From Paraphysoderma sedebokerense (lineage: Eukaryota; Blastocladiomycota; Physodermatomycetes; Physodermatales; Physodermataceae): a DNA stretch of 64,000 nt. The position numbers were made by a program, and so were the translations under genes. The notes beneath the pieces are model-generated. The model did not search any database and had not been told where the DNA came from. It saw only the letters and a program-made list of their open reading frames with translations. This document shows positions 1 to 13,400 of this stretch, one piece after another (the first letter of the stretch is position 1; every line of letters starts with the position of its first letter). The stretch lies in NCBI GenBank assembly GCA_025602915.1, contig JAHLJZ010000002.1, positions 186,001 to 250,000 on the forward strand, given 5' to 3'.

Positions 1-61
1 AGGTTTAATGCGGAAGTCCTGACAAGCCTCGGTCAAATATAATGCTACAATACGGCTACAG

Positions 62-3000
62 AAACGACCTCCATTCGCGGTGGAGGTTCGACTTTTGGAG
101 CTCCCTTGTACAACCAGTGGATGTCGGTATATAACGGCCTCCAAAAATGGAACGGGTCTGCCCAAGTTCAATATCGAACAACAGGAACATCAGTTGGAAA
201 GGCTTTGTATGTAGCTTATATATAAGGGGGAGATGACACACTTATGAAAATCTAACTGAGCTTCGTATTATCTACATCCACCAAGGCTTCTGAACAAAAC
301 ATCAATGTTCGCAGAAGGGTTAGTGCCAAGACAGCTTTCTCTCTCGAGCCCATTTCACCGCATATTTTAATTCGTTTCTTTTATCGTTCAGTGATAGCGA
401 ATGGACTCCAGAAGAGTTAAACTCTTTCAGTAACCAAGATATTATCAAGATACCCGCTGTAGCTGGGGCTGTCGTCCTGGGCTACAACATTCCGGAGATG
501 GCTAATCTACCTGACGTCTATTTAAACTTTTCCCGTGAAATCGCTGCTGATATTTTTCTTGGAAAAGTAACAAGATGGAATGATCCTGCTTTGCAAGCAC
601 TTAACCCTGCTGTTCAGGTATCTATATTAGTTTGAACTGCTAGGCGGTTGATTGATTTTTGACTCCGTCGCTGAAGATGCCGAATCAAACCATCAATATC
701 GTTGTCAGAAGGGACAGAGGTCCCACTTCCTACAAGTTTACCGCTGCTTTGTCTAAGTTCAGCGACGAATTTAGAACTAGAATCGGTGAGTTCGTTGTTT
801 CTAGCACCGCGACATCAGCTTTACTAATTTCACTCTCGTAGGGCCGTCATCGCTGCCTTCTTGGGTCGTCGTAAGTAGTTCCGTGCTCATTGGAGGTGTT
901 GTTATCTGCTAACTATTTTGATTTTACTGAACATAGCAACATTACAATGCTACCGGAAATGGTGGAGTTGCGTAAGTCTTCCGACGCCTTGATTCCTTCT
1001 TTTCATGTACCGAGACTCAAAGCGTAAAATATCTAGACGAGCGGTTTATGGATTTGAGTACTCCATTGGTTATATGGGAGTTGCGTCCGCCGAAGAGAAC
1101 AACCTTCCGTATGTTCATCATTTCACTCATCATGATTAAATCAAACAAAATGTTTAACGGAATTTGACGAAACAGTTATGCAACGTTAATCAACCGTACA
1201 GGAAAATATGTTCGAGCAAATTACCAGAATGCTGAACCTGCTTTCTCAAATTTATCCACTTCTGCTGTAGCTGCACTTGGAAATTTGACTGGTGACCTCG
1301 ATCTCCATGATGCTGATGGCGACAACACATATCCTATCGTTGGTATAACTTATTACTTGTTGTACAGAACAGTGGCACAAGACCAATGTGAACTGGCAAG
1401 GTTTGTCTCGTACGTCCAATTGTATCCAACGCTAAACAGCTGATTTAAAATTCATGTAGACAAACGGCCCGATACTTACATTGGACTTATACTTCACCGG
1501 TAAGAATAAGATGCTCGATAAATTCTGCAATGCCTTTATAACTAACTAATGCTTAATACAGGCTGCCGTTGACATTGCTCAGAAAATGTCCTATATCCCA
1601 ATGAGTGGAATTCTTCTCGACCGTGTTCTTGGCGCTCTTAAAAAAATAGCTTGCAAAACTCCGGAAAAAAATGTGACATTGTTTGGACAATGTAAGGTAT
1701 TCTTTGCTTTGTGTACTTCCTGTACAATTTACTGACTACCCTTATTTGCAGCCGTCTGCGATGTAAGTGTAGTCTGGAGGATAACGGCAATTCTTGGGTA
1801 CTAACGATTTAAAAATAGGATGGGTGCAAATACGGATCATGCAAATACAATTTTAGTTTCCAGCCGGCAACGGAAGTTTGTCAGTGTGAATTAGGATTCA
1901 AGAACAGACAGTTCCAGAACTGTTCCGAAGAAGTTGTGGCAGTCATCATGGACACCAACAATCCAATCGCCCTGTTCATTTTAATCCTCACTACATTATT
2001 GATATTCGTCACCATAGTCATAGCTGGGTTGGTGATCAAATATCGTAATAATCACGTCATTAAAGGTCAGTTTTCCAGTTTTCTGCTGGCAGGAACCTCC
2101 GTATACTGATAAGAACAAATTCAGCCGCGTCGCCACTATTTTGCATTTTGTCACTTGTCGGAGTTTTACTCGCTTATGTAGATGTTTACTTGTATATTGG
2201 TCAGCCAACGGATGTGGTATGTGCATTTCGACCAGTGACTGTCAGTTTTGCCTCCGCCATTTTCTTCGGCACCATGCTGCCAAAGACATTCAGTAAGTAC
2301 AGTGTATTCTAATGGTGAAATTGTTGTTGGAAGACTAATAACAATCCTGTGACTGTAGGGATTTATAAAGTTTTCCGAAGAATTCGCGCTTTGCGATCCA
2401 GCATTAATAATCGTCGTCTTCTGCTTCAAAGTGGAGCCATTATATCGCTTAATCTTCTATTTATAATTATTTGGTATTCTATAGATGTGCCGAGAGTTCT
2501 TGTCATTCCTAGAGTCGATGAAAAGAAATTCGTGTGCGCGTCAAGAAACACGCAAGTTGACATGGCATTCAACGATATCATGCTTATATATCATGGTCTC
2601 TTGATTGCGGCTACTACGTTCCTTGCGTTCAAAGTTCGAGTGGCTCGAGATGTCTTCAATGAAGCCGTCAGCATAGGTGTGTCAGTTTACGGTAAGATTT
2701 ATTGTGACACATCTCATTATTTCAAAGTGGGAAGAAAACTAAATCATTCATTCTTAGGCGTGACTACCGTGGCAATCTTCTTTGTTCCGGTCAGCTTTAT
2801 CTCCTCAATCAACACACAGACATTCTTTCTTCTGCGCACTCTAGCTTCTATCATTTGTGCGACAACTGTCTTAGGCGCTTTATTCGTTCCGAAAATCAAT
2901 GCAATTCTCCGACCAACTCAATTACAAAGCAAACCTTCTGAAATGGCATTTTCTACTGCCCCATCTAAGAAAGGGTCACAAATTGCTTCCAGTGCGCTGT

Positions 3001-3625
3001 CTCCGCAGACAGCCTTACAGACTGAGGTATGCCTAGATTAACTTTGGCTCCAGAATGACCGAAATTGCCTAACACTTTTAGCAGTATTATGTCAATGATT
3101 TCTATTTCAAGAAAAACGGATTATTCGCTGTATGGAAACCTGTCAAGCTTTCGATGATTCCTTTCAAAGAATCACCAGGATGCGGTTTCCTGTTGTTCCA
3201 TGACTCGTCTGATACGTCAGAGGCAAGCATTTTTGTTGACCTTGTGTTAAAGGTTCGCCACCAGTATTTCTGACAAAATGATCTTGTCCCAGACCTTCCA
3301 AACACTGAGAATTCAAGATACAAAGCTTATATGTGACGAAAGCATAAGAAGTTCTGGTCAGTCAGTTGAAAAGTCCTCCGGTGAAAATAGCGACACCGGG
3401 CAGCCGTCAAACAGTGCATCTGTCAACGTACCCCGCGTTGTCAGATTGCAATTTGCCGACGGTTATTATGATTTGGAAGGAAAGTCGCCTATGGCAATGG
3501 CGACGCTCCTTAACCTTTATGCGAGCTCGCCTTCTGTATTAACGAAAGGTCCGAAGCCATCCGATGTGATGTCGAGCTTTGCAAATCTCCGTGTTAGTGA
3601 ACACGGCACCAAACACTACGGCTGA
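62..3625 (+). CDS. PstS-like/EGF-like/class C 7TM receptor, paralog 1 (5' end outside window)
   Basis: Putative plasma-membrane receptor with an extracellular phosphate-binding-protein fold and a G-protein-coupled core. Exons: 62-206, 286-318, 392-617, 677-785, 842-870, 937-971, 1037-1108, 1176-1400, 1460-1499, 1562-1691, 1752-1762 (11-nt microexon), 1819-2065, 2125-2292, 2359-2691, 2758-3026, 3085-3222, 3293-3625; all phases agree and give about 846 residues. The signal-peptide exon seen in the paralogs must lie just left of base 1. PstS hallmarks are GGGSTFGAP, an aspartate in AEGDSEW and VVRRDRGPT. Six cysteines (two of them CQC) form an EGF-like hinge before TM1. Class C signatures are the TM3-side Cys (VVCAFRP), RIYKVF after TM3, the loop-2 Cys (KKFVCAS) and FVPKI in TM7. 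Intron 17 (3223-3292) starts with GC instead of GT. The ligand is inferred, not shown. Confidence 0.93.
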
Positions 3626-5078
3626 AAGCAACTTTCCATTAGCTGATATTAATTTATTTTTTCAATCCAGTTGCTTTTGTGACTAATTTAGTTTACTATT
3701 TTGGTTGACAATATATGATATCCTTCGGTTTGGTATGTTTCCGGCAACAGGGGATATGTTGCTGAAGTTTCTATCCATGATTACGTAAATAAAAGAATTA
3801 AACATAGATTGAATACTCACCCCTTCGGCAATTGTGTTATGAACTGCAGCATAGGCACAGAATCAATCAAAAGTCTGCACATGAACGTTCATGCAGGGAG
3901 TTTACTTATGGGAGTTTACTTATCTCCTTTGAATAGGTCACTACTCAAAAAAACGAATTAATAATGAGAACTAATATGAAGATTATAAATGTACTATTTT
4001 TAAATGAAAGGCGAAATCTCGTCCTTAGTGAAGAAATAACATATCTGCGCTCCAGACCACGAACAACGACATTTCAATGCAACTCCGCGATAACAAGATG
4101 TCGTCATAACACATTGATGAGGGGTTCTTGGTATAGCAATACTGTCTTGCGAATTTTTATTTTAGTAACTTAATGTTTTGGTGTTCTGTTCAGCTAGAAT
4201 TTATAGATTTCGCTCTAAAAACTATGCAATTCTTTCACAGCAGACTATTTCAGAAATGTATAAATTATGTTAACGGTGTAACTGTATACTCATCTACATT
4301 CGAATAAATAGAATCTCATTTCGACGGTTTCTCGAAGAGTCGACAGAAGGGAGACAGCATCGGCTGTCATTGTGTTATACGCGAATGTCGATATTGACAA
4401 CTGACAGATTGACAACAAATGCAAAAAATGGCTGGGATTCTGGAGATCGAAGATCGAATATAAGTGTAATAATCTGGATCGAAACAGAATTTTCCAAACA
4501 GGGCGCAGCTGAGTTTCAACAAATTTGCATCAATTTTCAGATTTGTGAATGGAATGGGTCTTGAAAGGGCATCAGATCTAATACGACATAATGATCAAAG
4601 CTTCAGCGCCAGCTTTGTTTTAACGCAGAAATGTTGTGAAATAGAAGCTGCAGGAGACTCCCTCAGCATTTTATATATTCACTTTTTGTGTACATGCCTA
4701 TGTCTTACGGTATTCATGGTCAGTTCGATAGGAGTTTGTTGCTATGGCTTTGTCACGTCATATTTCTCATGTTCTAGATTCTAAACACCCATCAAAGTAG
4801 TATTATATAAAGCATTACTTATATTTACCAGTCTTAGCACCTCATTTCTTTCTAAGTGATGTAAGTAATGACGTGATTGTTAGTATAATACTTCGTCGCA
4901 GATGGAATTAAATTCGCGAAACCGATATTGTAGACTTTCGATAACGGAATAATCTGACAGCTAGAGGAAACCCCATAAATAGCAATCAATGACACTAAAT
5001 TTACCGTGGCTGGCGACTTAAATAGAAGACGGCAATTTATATAGCACCTGGATATTGCAGGACAAAATAGTCGCAACA
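3626..5078. other. Intergenic region between receptor paralogs 1 and 2
   Basis: About 1.45 kb, AT-rich, without a convincing gene; the small open frames here lack splice or homology support. It should contain the 3' end of paralog 1 (AATAAA-like words near 3787 and 4303) and the promoter of paralog 2, including the shared ATGACGTGATTG word at 4868. Confidence 0.7.
4868..4879 (+). promoter_or_regulatory. Shared ATGACGTGATTG promoter word, paralog 2
   Basis: A 12-bp word 211 bp upstream of the paralog 2 start codon. It recurs exactly upstream of paralogs 3 and 4. It contains the CRE/ATF-like core TGACGT, and a GTA..TAC stretch follows it. Its role as a transcription-factor site is inferred from recurrence only. 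Confidence 0.5.
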
Positions 5079-8000
5079 ATGCAGCACTTTTTTGGGATCC
5101 TTTTCATTTTCAGTACATTAGCAAATGCGCTGACACAAGGTGAATGGGCAAATCAAATTTAAATTCTTTATGCCGATAGATTTTAGACTACTCTTTCTAA
5201 TATTTTGTACGCCTATATGAAAGCAACGCCCCAAACAACAGTGATCAGAGCAGGAGGTTCGACATTTGGTGCGCCAATGTTCAACCAGTTGATGTCTACG
5301 TACAACGGCCTACCAAAATGGCCTGGGTCTGCTCAAATACAATATCGAATGACCGGAACAACTTTGGGAAAGACTATGTATGTAGTGCAGTATAGGCGCA
5401 TGTCCGTTTAACAGCGACTAACGCGTTAAGTATTTATATTCTTAAAGGTTGTTGAACAAGACATTCATGTTCCTCGAAGGGTCAGTACGGCCAACAAGGT
5501 TCCTCTTCAACTCCAATATAACCTCACATTAACTTTCTGTTCCCCTTTTAGTGATAGCGAATGGACTTCTGAAGAGTTGACCGCTTTCAGCACTCAAGAT
5601 ATAATCAAGATACCCGCTCTGGCAGGTGCTGTGGTGCTAGCTTATAATATGCCGGAGATGGCAGATTTGCCAAACATTTATTTAAACTTTTCTCGCGAAA
5701 TAACCGCTGACATCTTTCTGGGAAAAGTAACCAAATGGAATGATCCTGCTTTACAAGCACTTAACCCCGCCATTCAGGTATAGATACATTTCGCAATGGT
5801 TTCCGGGCGTTTAATTGACTTTAAATTTTGCTGCTGAAGATGCCGAATCAAACGATCTATATCGTCGTCAGGAGAGACAGAGGTCCCACGACTTACAAGT
5901 TTACTGCCGCTTTGTGTAAATTCAGCGATGAGTTTAGAACCAGAATAGGTAAGCCAAGCGAAATTATCAGGACCGTGTCACTTCAGCTAATTCTTATTAT
6001 CTTTCAGGACCCTCATCTCTGCCTTCTTGGGTCGTAGTATGTATTTAGATCCAGTCAGTTTCAGCTATTATTTATCTAATATATTTTTTTTATTGCAAAT
6101 AGCAACATTACAATGCCACTGGTAATGGAGGAGTCGCGTAAGTTCCAAGTTCCATTGATTGCTAGCTTTGGTACATAAAACTGTTTCTCAGAGTTAACAC
6201 AATACGAACCCATACAGACGAGCGGTGTTTGGCTTTGAATATTCTATCGGTTATATGGCAGTCGGCAAAGCCGCAGAAAACAATCTTCCGTTTGTAGTAT
6301 TTTCTTTTTTATGCGATTTATTTTCACAGAGAAATTAACTGTTGCAATAATAGCTATGTCACTCTGATCAATCGCGCCGGAAAACATGTTCGAGCTAGTT
6401 ACCAGAATGCCGAATCTCCTCTACGAAGTCTATCAGCGTCTGCCGTGGCTGGTCTCGGAAATTTAACTGCCGAAGTTGATCTCCATGATGCTGATGGGGA
6501 AAACACCTACCCTATTGTTGGAATTTCTTATTACTTATTATACCGTACAGTTGAGCAAGATCGATGTGAACTCGCAAGGTTGTACTCCTCTTCCGAACTC
6601 TTTACCTTCATTTGTTAACTAAAGCAATGCTGCTGATTTCAAAATCCTTCAGACAAGCTGCGCGATATTTACATTGGACATATACGTCAGAGGTACGAGC
6701 GTAGCTGCGGTTCCGAGGTTGAATATGAAGACTTATTAGAATTTGTCAACAGGCCGCGGCTGACATCGCACATCATCTCTCGTATATCCCGATGCGAGGG
6801 ATCCTTCTTGATCGCGCTGTTGAAGCACTAAAATCACTATCGTGCAAAACTCCAGAGAAAAATGTGACTCTGTGGGGTCAATGTATGTAACTTTTCCGTT
6901 CTTCGTTTGACCCCTCTCATATATGCGTTTTCTCACTCAATATACTTAATAACCTCTGTCGTAGCCGTTTGTGACGTAAGTGTTGTATAAACAAATGTTT
7001 CAGTGAGCTTTCAGTGACATTCATGATAACTTCAACCGTATATGACAGGCGGGATGTATTTTTGGCTCATGCAGATTCAATTTTAGCTTTCAACCTGCAA
7101 CGGAAGGCTGCAAGTGCGATTTGGGATTCAAAAACCAAGAATTTCTGAACTGCTCCGAGGAAGTCGAAACTATGATCATGGACACCACGAAACCCCTTGC
7201 TCTGTTCATGGTGATTCTCACCTCACTAATGATAGCCGTTACAACTGTCGTAGCTGGGCTGGTTATAAAATTCCGCAATAACCATATCATTAAAGGTGAT
7301 ACATATCATATTTAATTTAGCCACCGCCCTCTACGTATTGACAGAACTTCTTTCAGCTGCATCACCTTTATTTTGTACCCTGGCCTTATCTGGGGTGTTG
7401 CTTACATACCTAGATGTGTATTTATACATAGGACAACCGTCCGATGCTGTATGCGCCTTCAGACCCGTTATCATCAGTTTTGCCTCGTCTATATTCTTTG
7501 GTACCATGCTACCCAAGACGTTCAGTGAGTATAGCGTTCCGGGTATACTTAACCACTTAATCATCACGACTGATCATCTTCGAATATAGGAATATATAAA
7601 GTCTTCCGAAGAATACGAGCTTTTCGCTCCAGTATTAACAATCGTCGTCTTTTACTTCAAAGCAGTGCTATTATTTTCTTGAACCTTCTGCTCATTATCA
7701 TATGGTTTTCAATAGATATACCAAAACCTCGTTTAATCTCTGGGACCGAAGAAAAAACTTTTATTTGCGCTTCAGACAACCCGACCGTTAACATGGCTTT
7801 TAATGATATTATGCTTGTTTATCATGGTCTTTTAGTCGCAGCTACTACGTTCCTTGCGTTCAAAGTTCGAGTGGCTCAAGGTGTTTTCAATGAAGCCGTC
7901 AGCATTGGTGTGTCGGTTTACGGTAATTACGAGTTCCCTGCAGCTTATGTATTCATGCTTGAACGACAATTTGATTGAAATTTTCATTATAGGAGTGACT

Positions 8001-8855
8001 ACCGTGGCAATTTTCTTTGTTCCGGTCAGTTTCATATCTTCAATTAACACCCAAACATTCTTCCTCCTTCGAACCCTGGCTTCCATTATCTGTGCAACAA
8101 CCGTTTTATTTGCTTTATTCGTTCCGAAAATTATTGCGATTCTTCGGCCAGTAAATTTACAAGGCAAGCCATCCGAAATGGCTTTATCGACTTCAACTTC
8201 AAAGAAAGCTTCCCAACTTGGCCATAACTCAATATCTGTGCAGACAGTAGCTCAGTCTGAGGTATGTCCATGTTAACCATTAGCTTCTCAACAAGCAAAA
8301 CTATCCTAATATTCTTTCAGTACTATGTCTGCCATTTTAACTTTAAGAAAAACGGATTATTCTCGGTATGGAAGTCTGTTGCGATTTCAGTGTTTGGGTT
8401 CACGGAGTCTCCAGGATCAGGATTTCTGCTGTTCCACGACTCGTCCGATACCTCGGAGGCAAGTTCCTTCAACTTGAATAATTCTTTTATCGAAAAAGAA
8501 AGTACTAATGAAATATTAATTCAATACAAAGACATTTCAAACATTGAGAATTCAAGATACAAAGCTGATTTTTGAAGGAAACCTCAGAAACTCTAGTCAT
8601 TCGACAGAAAAGCCTTTGGGCGCAAATAGTGAGACAGGACAACTATCAAACGGAGAATCAATGAGTGTACCATGCATTGCAAGATTGATTTTCGCCGATG
8701 GGTACTACGATTTGGAAGGGAAGTCGCCAGTTGCAATGGCAACATTGTTAAAAGTATTCGCCGTTTCGCCTGCGCTTTCCACGAGAGGTCCAAAGCTTTC
8801 CGACGTTACAAGTAACTCTAATGTGCGCAACGGCAGTACGGCCCCAAAAATTTAA
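5079..8855 (+). CDS. PstS-like/EGF-like/class C 7TM receptor, paralog 2
   Basis: Complete gene, 18 exons, 867 residues: 5079-5139, 5224-5377, 5448-5480, 5552-5777, 5840-5948, 6008-6036, 6103-6137, 6218-6289, 6354-6578, 6653-6692, 6753-6882, 6965-6975, 7049-7295, 7357-7524, 7590-7922, 7993-8261, 8321-8458, 8532-8855. Residues 1-20 are a signal peptide ending NALTQ. About 22-370 is the PstS-like domain, with STFGAP near the start, Asp84 in GDSEW and Arg169-Arg170 before DRGPT. About 373-410 is the six-cysteine EGF-like hinge. TM1 is about 424-448 and the remaining six helices run to about residue 690. The cytoplasmic tail ends with a conserved DGYYDLEGKSP segment. Class C signatures are AVCAFRP, RIYKVF, FICAS and FVPKI. 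Intron 17 (8459-8531) has a GC donor. The architecture implies ligand-gated G-protein signalling; ligand and coupling are inferred. Confidence 0.94.
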
Positions 8856-10494
8856 TGTTTCAGAAAATTGGTCTTTCTGATCTTCATTCTTTCGCTTTCC
8901 GTAATAGTGTGCAATTATTCGTCTGTATTGTTCGGTTCTGAATATCAGTTTTAAGTTTAATTATAAAGTATTCAGATACAAAAATAAGGAGTTATAGTTC
9001 GAGTAAATAATAGTGAATCATAAGCATGAATTTTAAATACGACAATAAATTGTAGCAATCATACCTCAGTCCTTTTTTCATCGTGCCTTATCGTACTCTG
9101 CAATATTTCAATAAATATCAAACTCAATCGTGTATATGCATTCCCAACAGATGTGTCCATTATTAAAAAAATTTTCATAGACTCAGGCAGCAAACTCTAC
9201 ATCCGGACCTCGCATCTGACAAATACGTGCTACTTTGTGCTCTGAATGGAAACCAGCGTGCTTTCAAAACATAAAACCTTGTGTCTTGCCATAACTTTGA
9301 ATGAAGATTGATATAATATCTTTAGGAGCATTGCGAATGATGTATGATATTGATTCGCCATGTGCGATCCACTGTCGCATATGGAATGGCATTGCGAGGC
9401 GGGTGCGAGAGCAGGGGCACGCGTCTAGGCGCTGCATCGCTCTGGCCTGCTCTGGCCTGAATGGGAGGCCTGTCTGGGGGACTCTACAAGCAACATTTGT
9501 GGACCCGCGAGTAATTATTACTGCGTCTCATTAGTCTCACTGTATCTGCGCAGAACCTTCTATTCTCGATGGACTGCGATGACCGGGATGACTTCTACAG
9601 CAGAAGCGAATGTACTTGCTGTCAAGTGTCACACGTATGTCGTCGATAATAGTGCGCTTGTAGGCGGGAGTCTCGAACTCAAGACATTGGGATCGAAAAT
9701 TTGTTGACATAATATTCTGAGCATTGAATCAATACCGGACGAAATACGAATAGGACTCAAGATACAAAACGATGAAAGGCTAAGAGTATGACGTATATTG
9801 CTCCTTGAGGCACTTGAAAGTTTTATTCACGGTAAATAACAGAAATATGTGATACAACGAGCTGTCTTCCGCAAGGATGTACTTTTTATCATCGAGAACG
9901 GTCCAATAGTGGTCCAAGTGTAATTTGTATATTGAATGTATGAACTATGTTTTGAGCTTGCCTAAGTACAAGTGACTGGCAACAGACGACTATACTACCA
10001 GACAAGTCACCAGTATCCAGTAGATAAAGACATGATGGGACTCTAAAAATGATTTTTCGAATGCAGTCGCAGGATTATGTGCAGCTTCTGCATAGGATTA
10101 AAAAGCTGGCGTAACGTGTTTAAAAGCGAATCCCCGTTGTCTGCCCTTCTTCTTTCTGCCTTTGTAAGTATTAGTCATGGTCGGTCTCTCCTTCCCGAAG
10201 GATGACGTGATTGCCAGTACAATTGAGATACATTCTAGAACTTGTACTTCGCAAGTGGCAATTGGAGTTGCCGATAGCAAAACCCTTGACGCACCTATCA
10301 ATCTTGATGTACGTATTAAATTTTCCGATTGTGGCGGGATTTTTCCCCTTGAACTATTGTCGTTTCGAGTCTCCTGGCGTGGAGGAGAAAAACTCATAAA
10401 TAGTAGCAGGACTGTTCCATGCGCGGTGTGCCCATTTTAAATTAATTGATAATTATCACTGTCATTGCATCCTGAAGACACTCAAGTGGCAATA
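8856..10494. other. Intergenic region between receptor paralogs 2 and 3
   Basis: About 1.6 kb with no supported gene. A GC-richer patch lies at about 9395-9480. The 3' part contains the shared promoter word at 10202. Small open frames at 9301-9534 and 10098-10440 show no family resemblance and are not called. Confidence 0.65.
10202..10213 (+). promoter_or_regulatory. Shared ATGACGTGATTG promoter word, paralog 3
   Basis: Exact copy of the 12-bp word found upstream of paralogs 2 and 4, here 293 bp before the start codon. The following bases (CCAGTACAATTGAG) partly resemble those after the other two copies. Confidence 0.48.
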
Positions 10495-13400
10495 ATGCGG
10501 ACCTTTTTCGGTATCATTCTTGCTTTCAGTGTCTTAACGACTGTGTTATCACAGGGTACGAAGGGTAATAATCTATTTTCTGCTCTATTACCTGTGATAA
10601 TTGGTGGTGAATGAGACTAATGGATCAATACTTTATAGCCCAAACGACTATTATTCGTGCAGGAGGTTCAAGCTTTGGCGGGGCTTTGTACGGCCAGTGG
10701 ACTTCAGCCTACAACGGCCTTCCAAAATGGAGTGGGTCGGCCCAAATGCATTATCGAAGCAGCGACAGTACCATTGGAAACCAAATGTATGGCGTAACTT
10801 TACTTTGTGACGGAAATCAACTTTTAATCAATTAGTTAATCTGAGCGAATCTGGTTATTTCCTTCATGCCTTAGGTTTCTGAACGGAACATTTATGTTCT
10901 CGGGAAGGTCAGTGCCAGCGCTAAGAATTATTGTAGGATTTTTGGGGCCCCTTAAATAACACGTTGATTATGAGCAGTGATAGCGAATGGTCCGCAATTA
11001 ACTCCAGTTTGATTAACCCTGAAAGTATCATTAAGATACCAGCCGTGGCCGGAGCTATTGTACTCGCTTACAACATTCCAGAGCTGGCTGATTTCCGCGA
11101 TGTCTATTTAAACGTGTCTCGTGAAATTGCCGCTGACATTTTCCTTGGGAAAGTGACGAAATGGAATGATCCTGTTCTGCAAGCATTAAATCCTACAATC
11201 CAGGTATAGCTGCAAATAGATAGTGTCGTCTGAGCGGTTATACTGACAAAATGGGCCACAGATGCCGAATGAAACAATCAACATTGTCGTCAGACGTGAT
11301 CGTAGCTCAACCACATACAAGTTCACAGACGCCTTGTCTAAGTTTAGCAGCGAATTTAGAACGCAAATCGGTAATTAAAATTTAATCTTACAAGATAAAT
11401 TGATTTGCGCTAAAGTTTACTTTTGTAGGGGCTTCTTCGCTACCCCCTTGGATCATCGTAAGTGATTGCTTTTGAATTTGTAAGTGGAATATATATTCAC
11501 ATCTTTGATCAAGCAACATTACAATGCCTCTGGTAATGGAGGAGTTGCGTAAGTATTCTTTCTGGACGTTATTTGTGCATAAGATTAGGACTAAATGCTA
11601 AACCCATAACAGACGGGCAATTCATGGTTTTGACTACTCCATTGGTTACGTGGGAGTAGCATCGGCCTACGAGAATCATGTCCCGTAAGTAATATTGTTG
11701 ACATCTGTCAAACTATTATGTTGACGATTCAACTATACTAGTTACGCAACTTTCATCAACCGTGCCGGCAAATATGTTCGAGCAAATTACCAAAATATCG
11801 ATTCTACCATCTCAAACCTCTCCGCATCGACTGTGGCTTCTCTCGGCACTCTGAATGGTGACCTCGACTTGAATGATATAAGCGGAGCAGATACTTATCC
11901 TATCGTTGGTATGACATATTATATGCTGAACAGAACGGTTGAACAAGACAAATGTGAACTCTCAAGGTTTGACACATCCTTAGAATCTTTGGTTTTAAGC
12001 GCTGCTACTGATGAGAAAATCATGCAGACAAATGGCCCGGTATCTATATTGGACCTATACATCACAGGTAAGAAATACCAAAATCACCAGTGAATACATC
12101 ATCATTGACGTAATTGTGATACAGACAGCCGCTGATATCGCTCATCATCTTTCGTTTTCTGTAATGCATGGTAAACTTCTCGAGGCCGTCCTCGAATCTT
12201 TAAAATCACTGTCCTGTAGAACTCCAGAGAAAAACGTAACTCTGTGGGCACAATGTAAGCAAATATTTCTATTGTGATTCACTCACTGTCCAAAATACTA
12301 ATCAGCTCATTGTGACAGCTGTTTGCGATGTAAGTGCTTTGTACTCAACTGTCCAAAAGCTTAAGAATAATTAAGAATTTTGGAACAGAATGGTTGTGAA
12401 CACGGATCATGTAGATTCGACTTCGGTTTTCAACCGGCAACGGAGGTTTGCAAATGCGAATTGGGGTTCAAAAACCAAAAGTTACAAAATTGTTCTGAAG
12501 AAGTTGTGGCTGTCATCATGGACGCCACCAATCCTCTCGCTTTATTTATCCTGATTCTTACGTCAATTTTGATCGTCATCACCCTTGCCATCATTGGGTT
12601 TGTTATCAAATATCGTAACAATCATATCATCAAAGGTGAGTCTGTCAGGAGAATTGACCTGCCCGTTTCAAATGCGTAATTAACCTAAATAAATCCATTT
12701 AGCTGCATCGCCACTATTCTGTATCCTGTCCCTTTTTGGAGTTTTATTCGCCTACGTAGATGTTTACTTGTATATCGGACAACCGACGGATGCTGTATGC
12801 GCATTTCGACCGGTAACCGTCAGTTTTGCTTCTGCCATTTTCTTCGGTACTATGTTGCCAAAGACTTTCAGTGAGTACAACTCTCTATTTCTCTGAATCC
12901 TACTAGCAAAGTGGCTAACTCGCTCTTCTAGGAATTTATAAAGTGTTCCGTAGAATCCGCGCGTTGCGCTCTAGTATCAGCAATCGTCGCCTTCTGCTTC
13001 AAAGTGGTGTTATTGTTGCCATAAACGTTTTATTTATAATTATTTGGTATTCTATAGATGTGCCGAGAGTCCTTGCCATTCCTGGGGCAGACGAGAAAAA
13101 GTTCATTTGCGCTTCAAAGAACACAACTGTCGATATGGCGTTCAACGACATTATGCTTATATATCACGGTCTTTTAATTGCAGCTACGACTTTCCTTGCG
13201 GTTAAGGTACGAGTCGCCCGAGATGTTTTCAATGAAGCTGTTAGCATAGGCGTGTCTGTTTACGGTAAGCTTTATTTCGTCACACCTCATTGTTTCAAAA
13301 ATAATCAGAAAAACTAAATCGTTCATTCTTAGGCGTGACTACCGTGGCAATCTTCTTTGTTCCTGTCAGCTTTATCTCCTCAATCAACACACAGACATTC

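Noticed and set aside
2166-2429. Open frame opposite receptor exons 14-15 and similar antisense frames in the other paralogs
   Set aside because: They mirror strongly conserved + strand exons and carry no recognisable domain of their own.
9301-9534. Small open frame in a GC-richer patch between receptor paralogs 2 and 3
   Set aside because: No domain, no splice partner, composition explained by a local GC-rich repeat of GGCCTG words.
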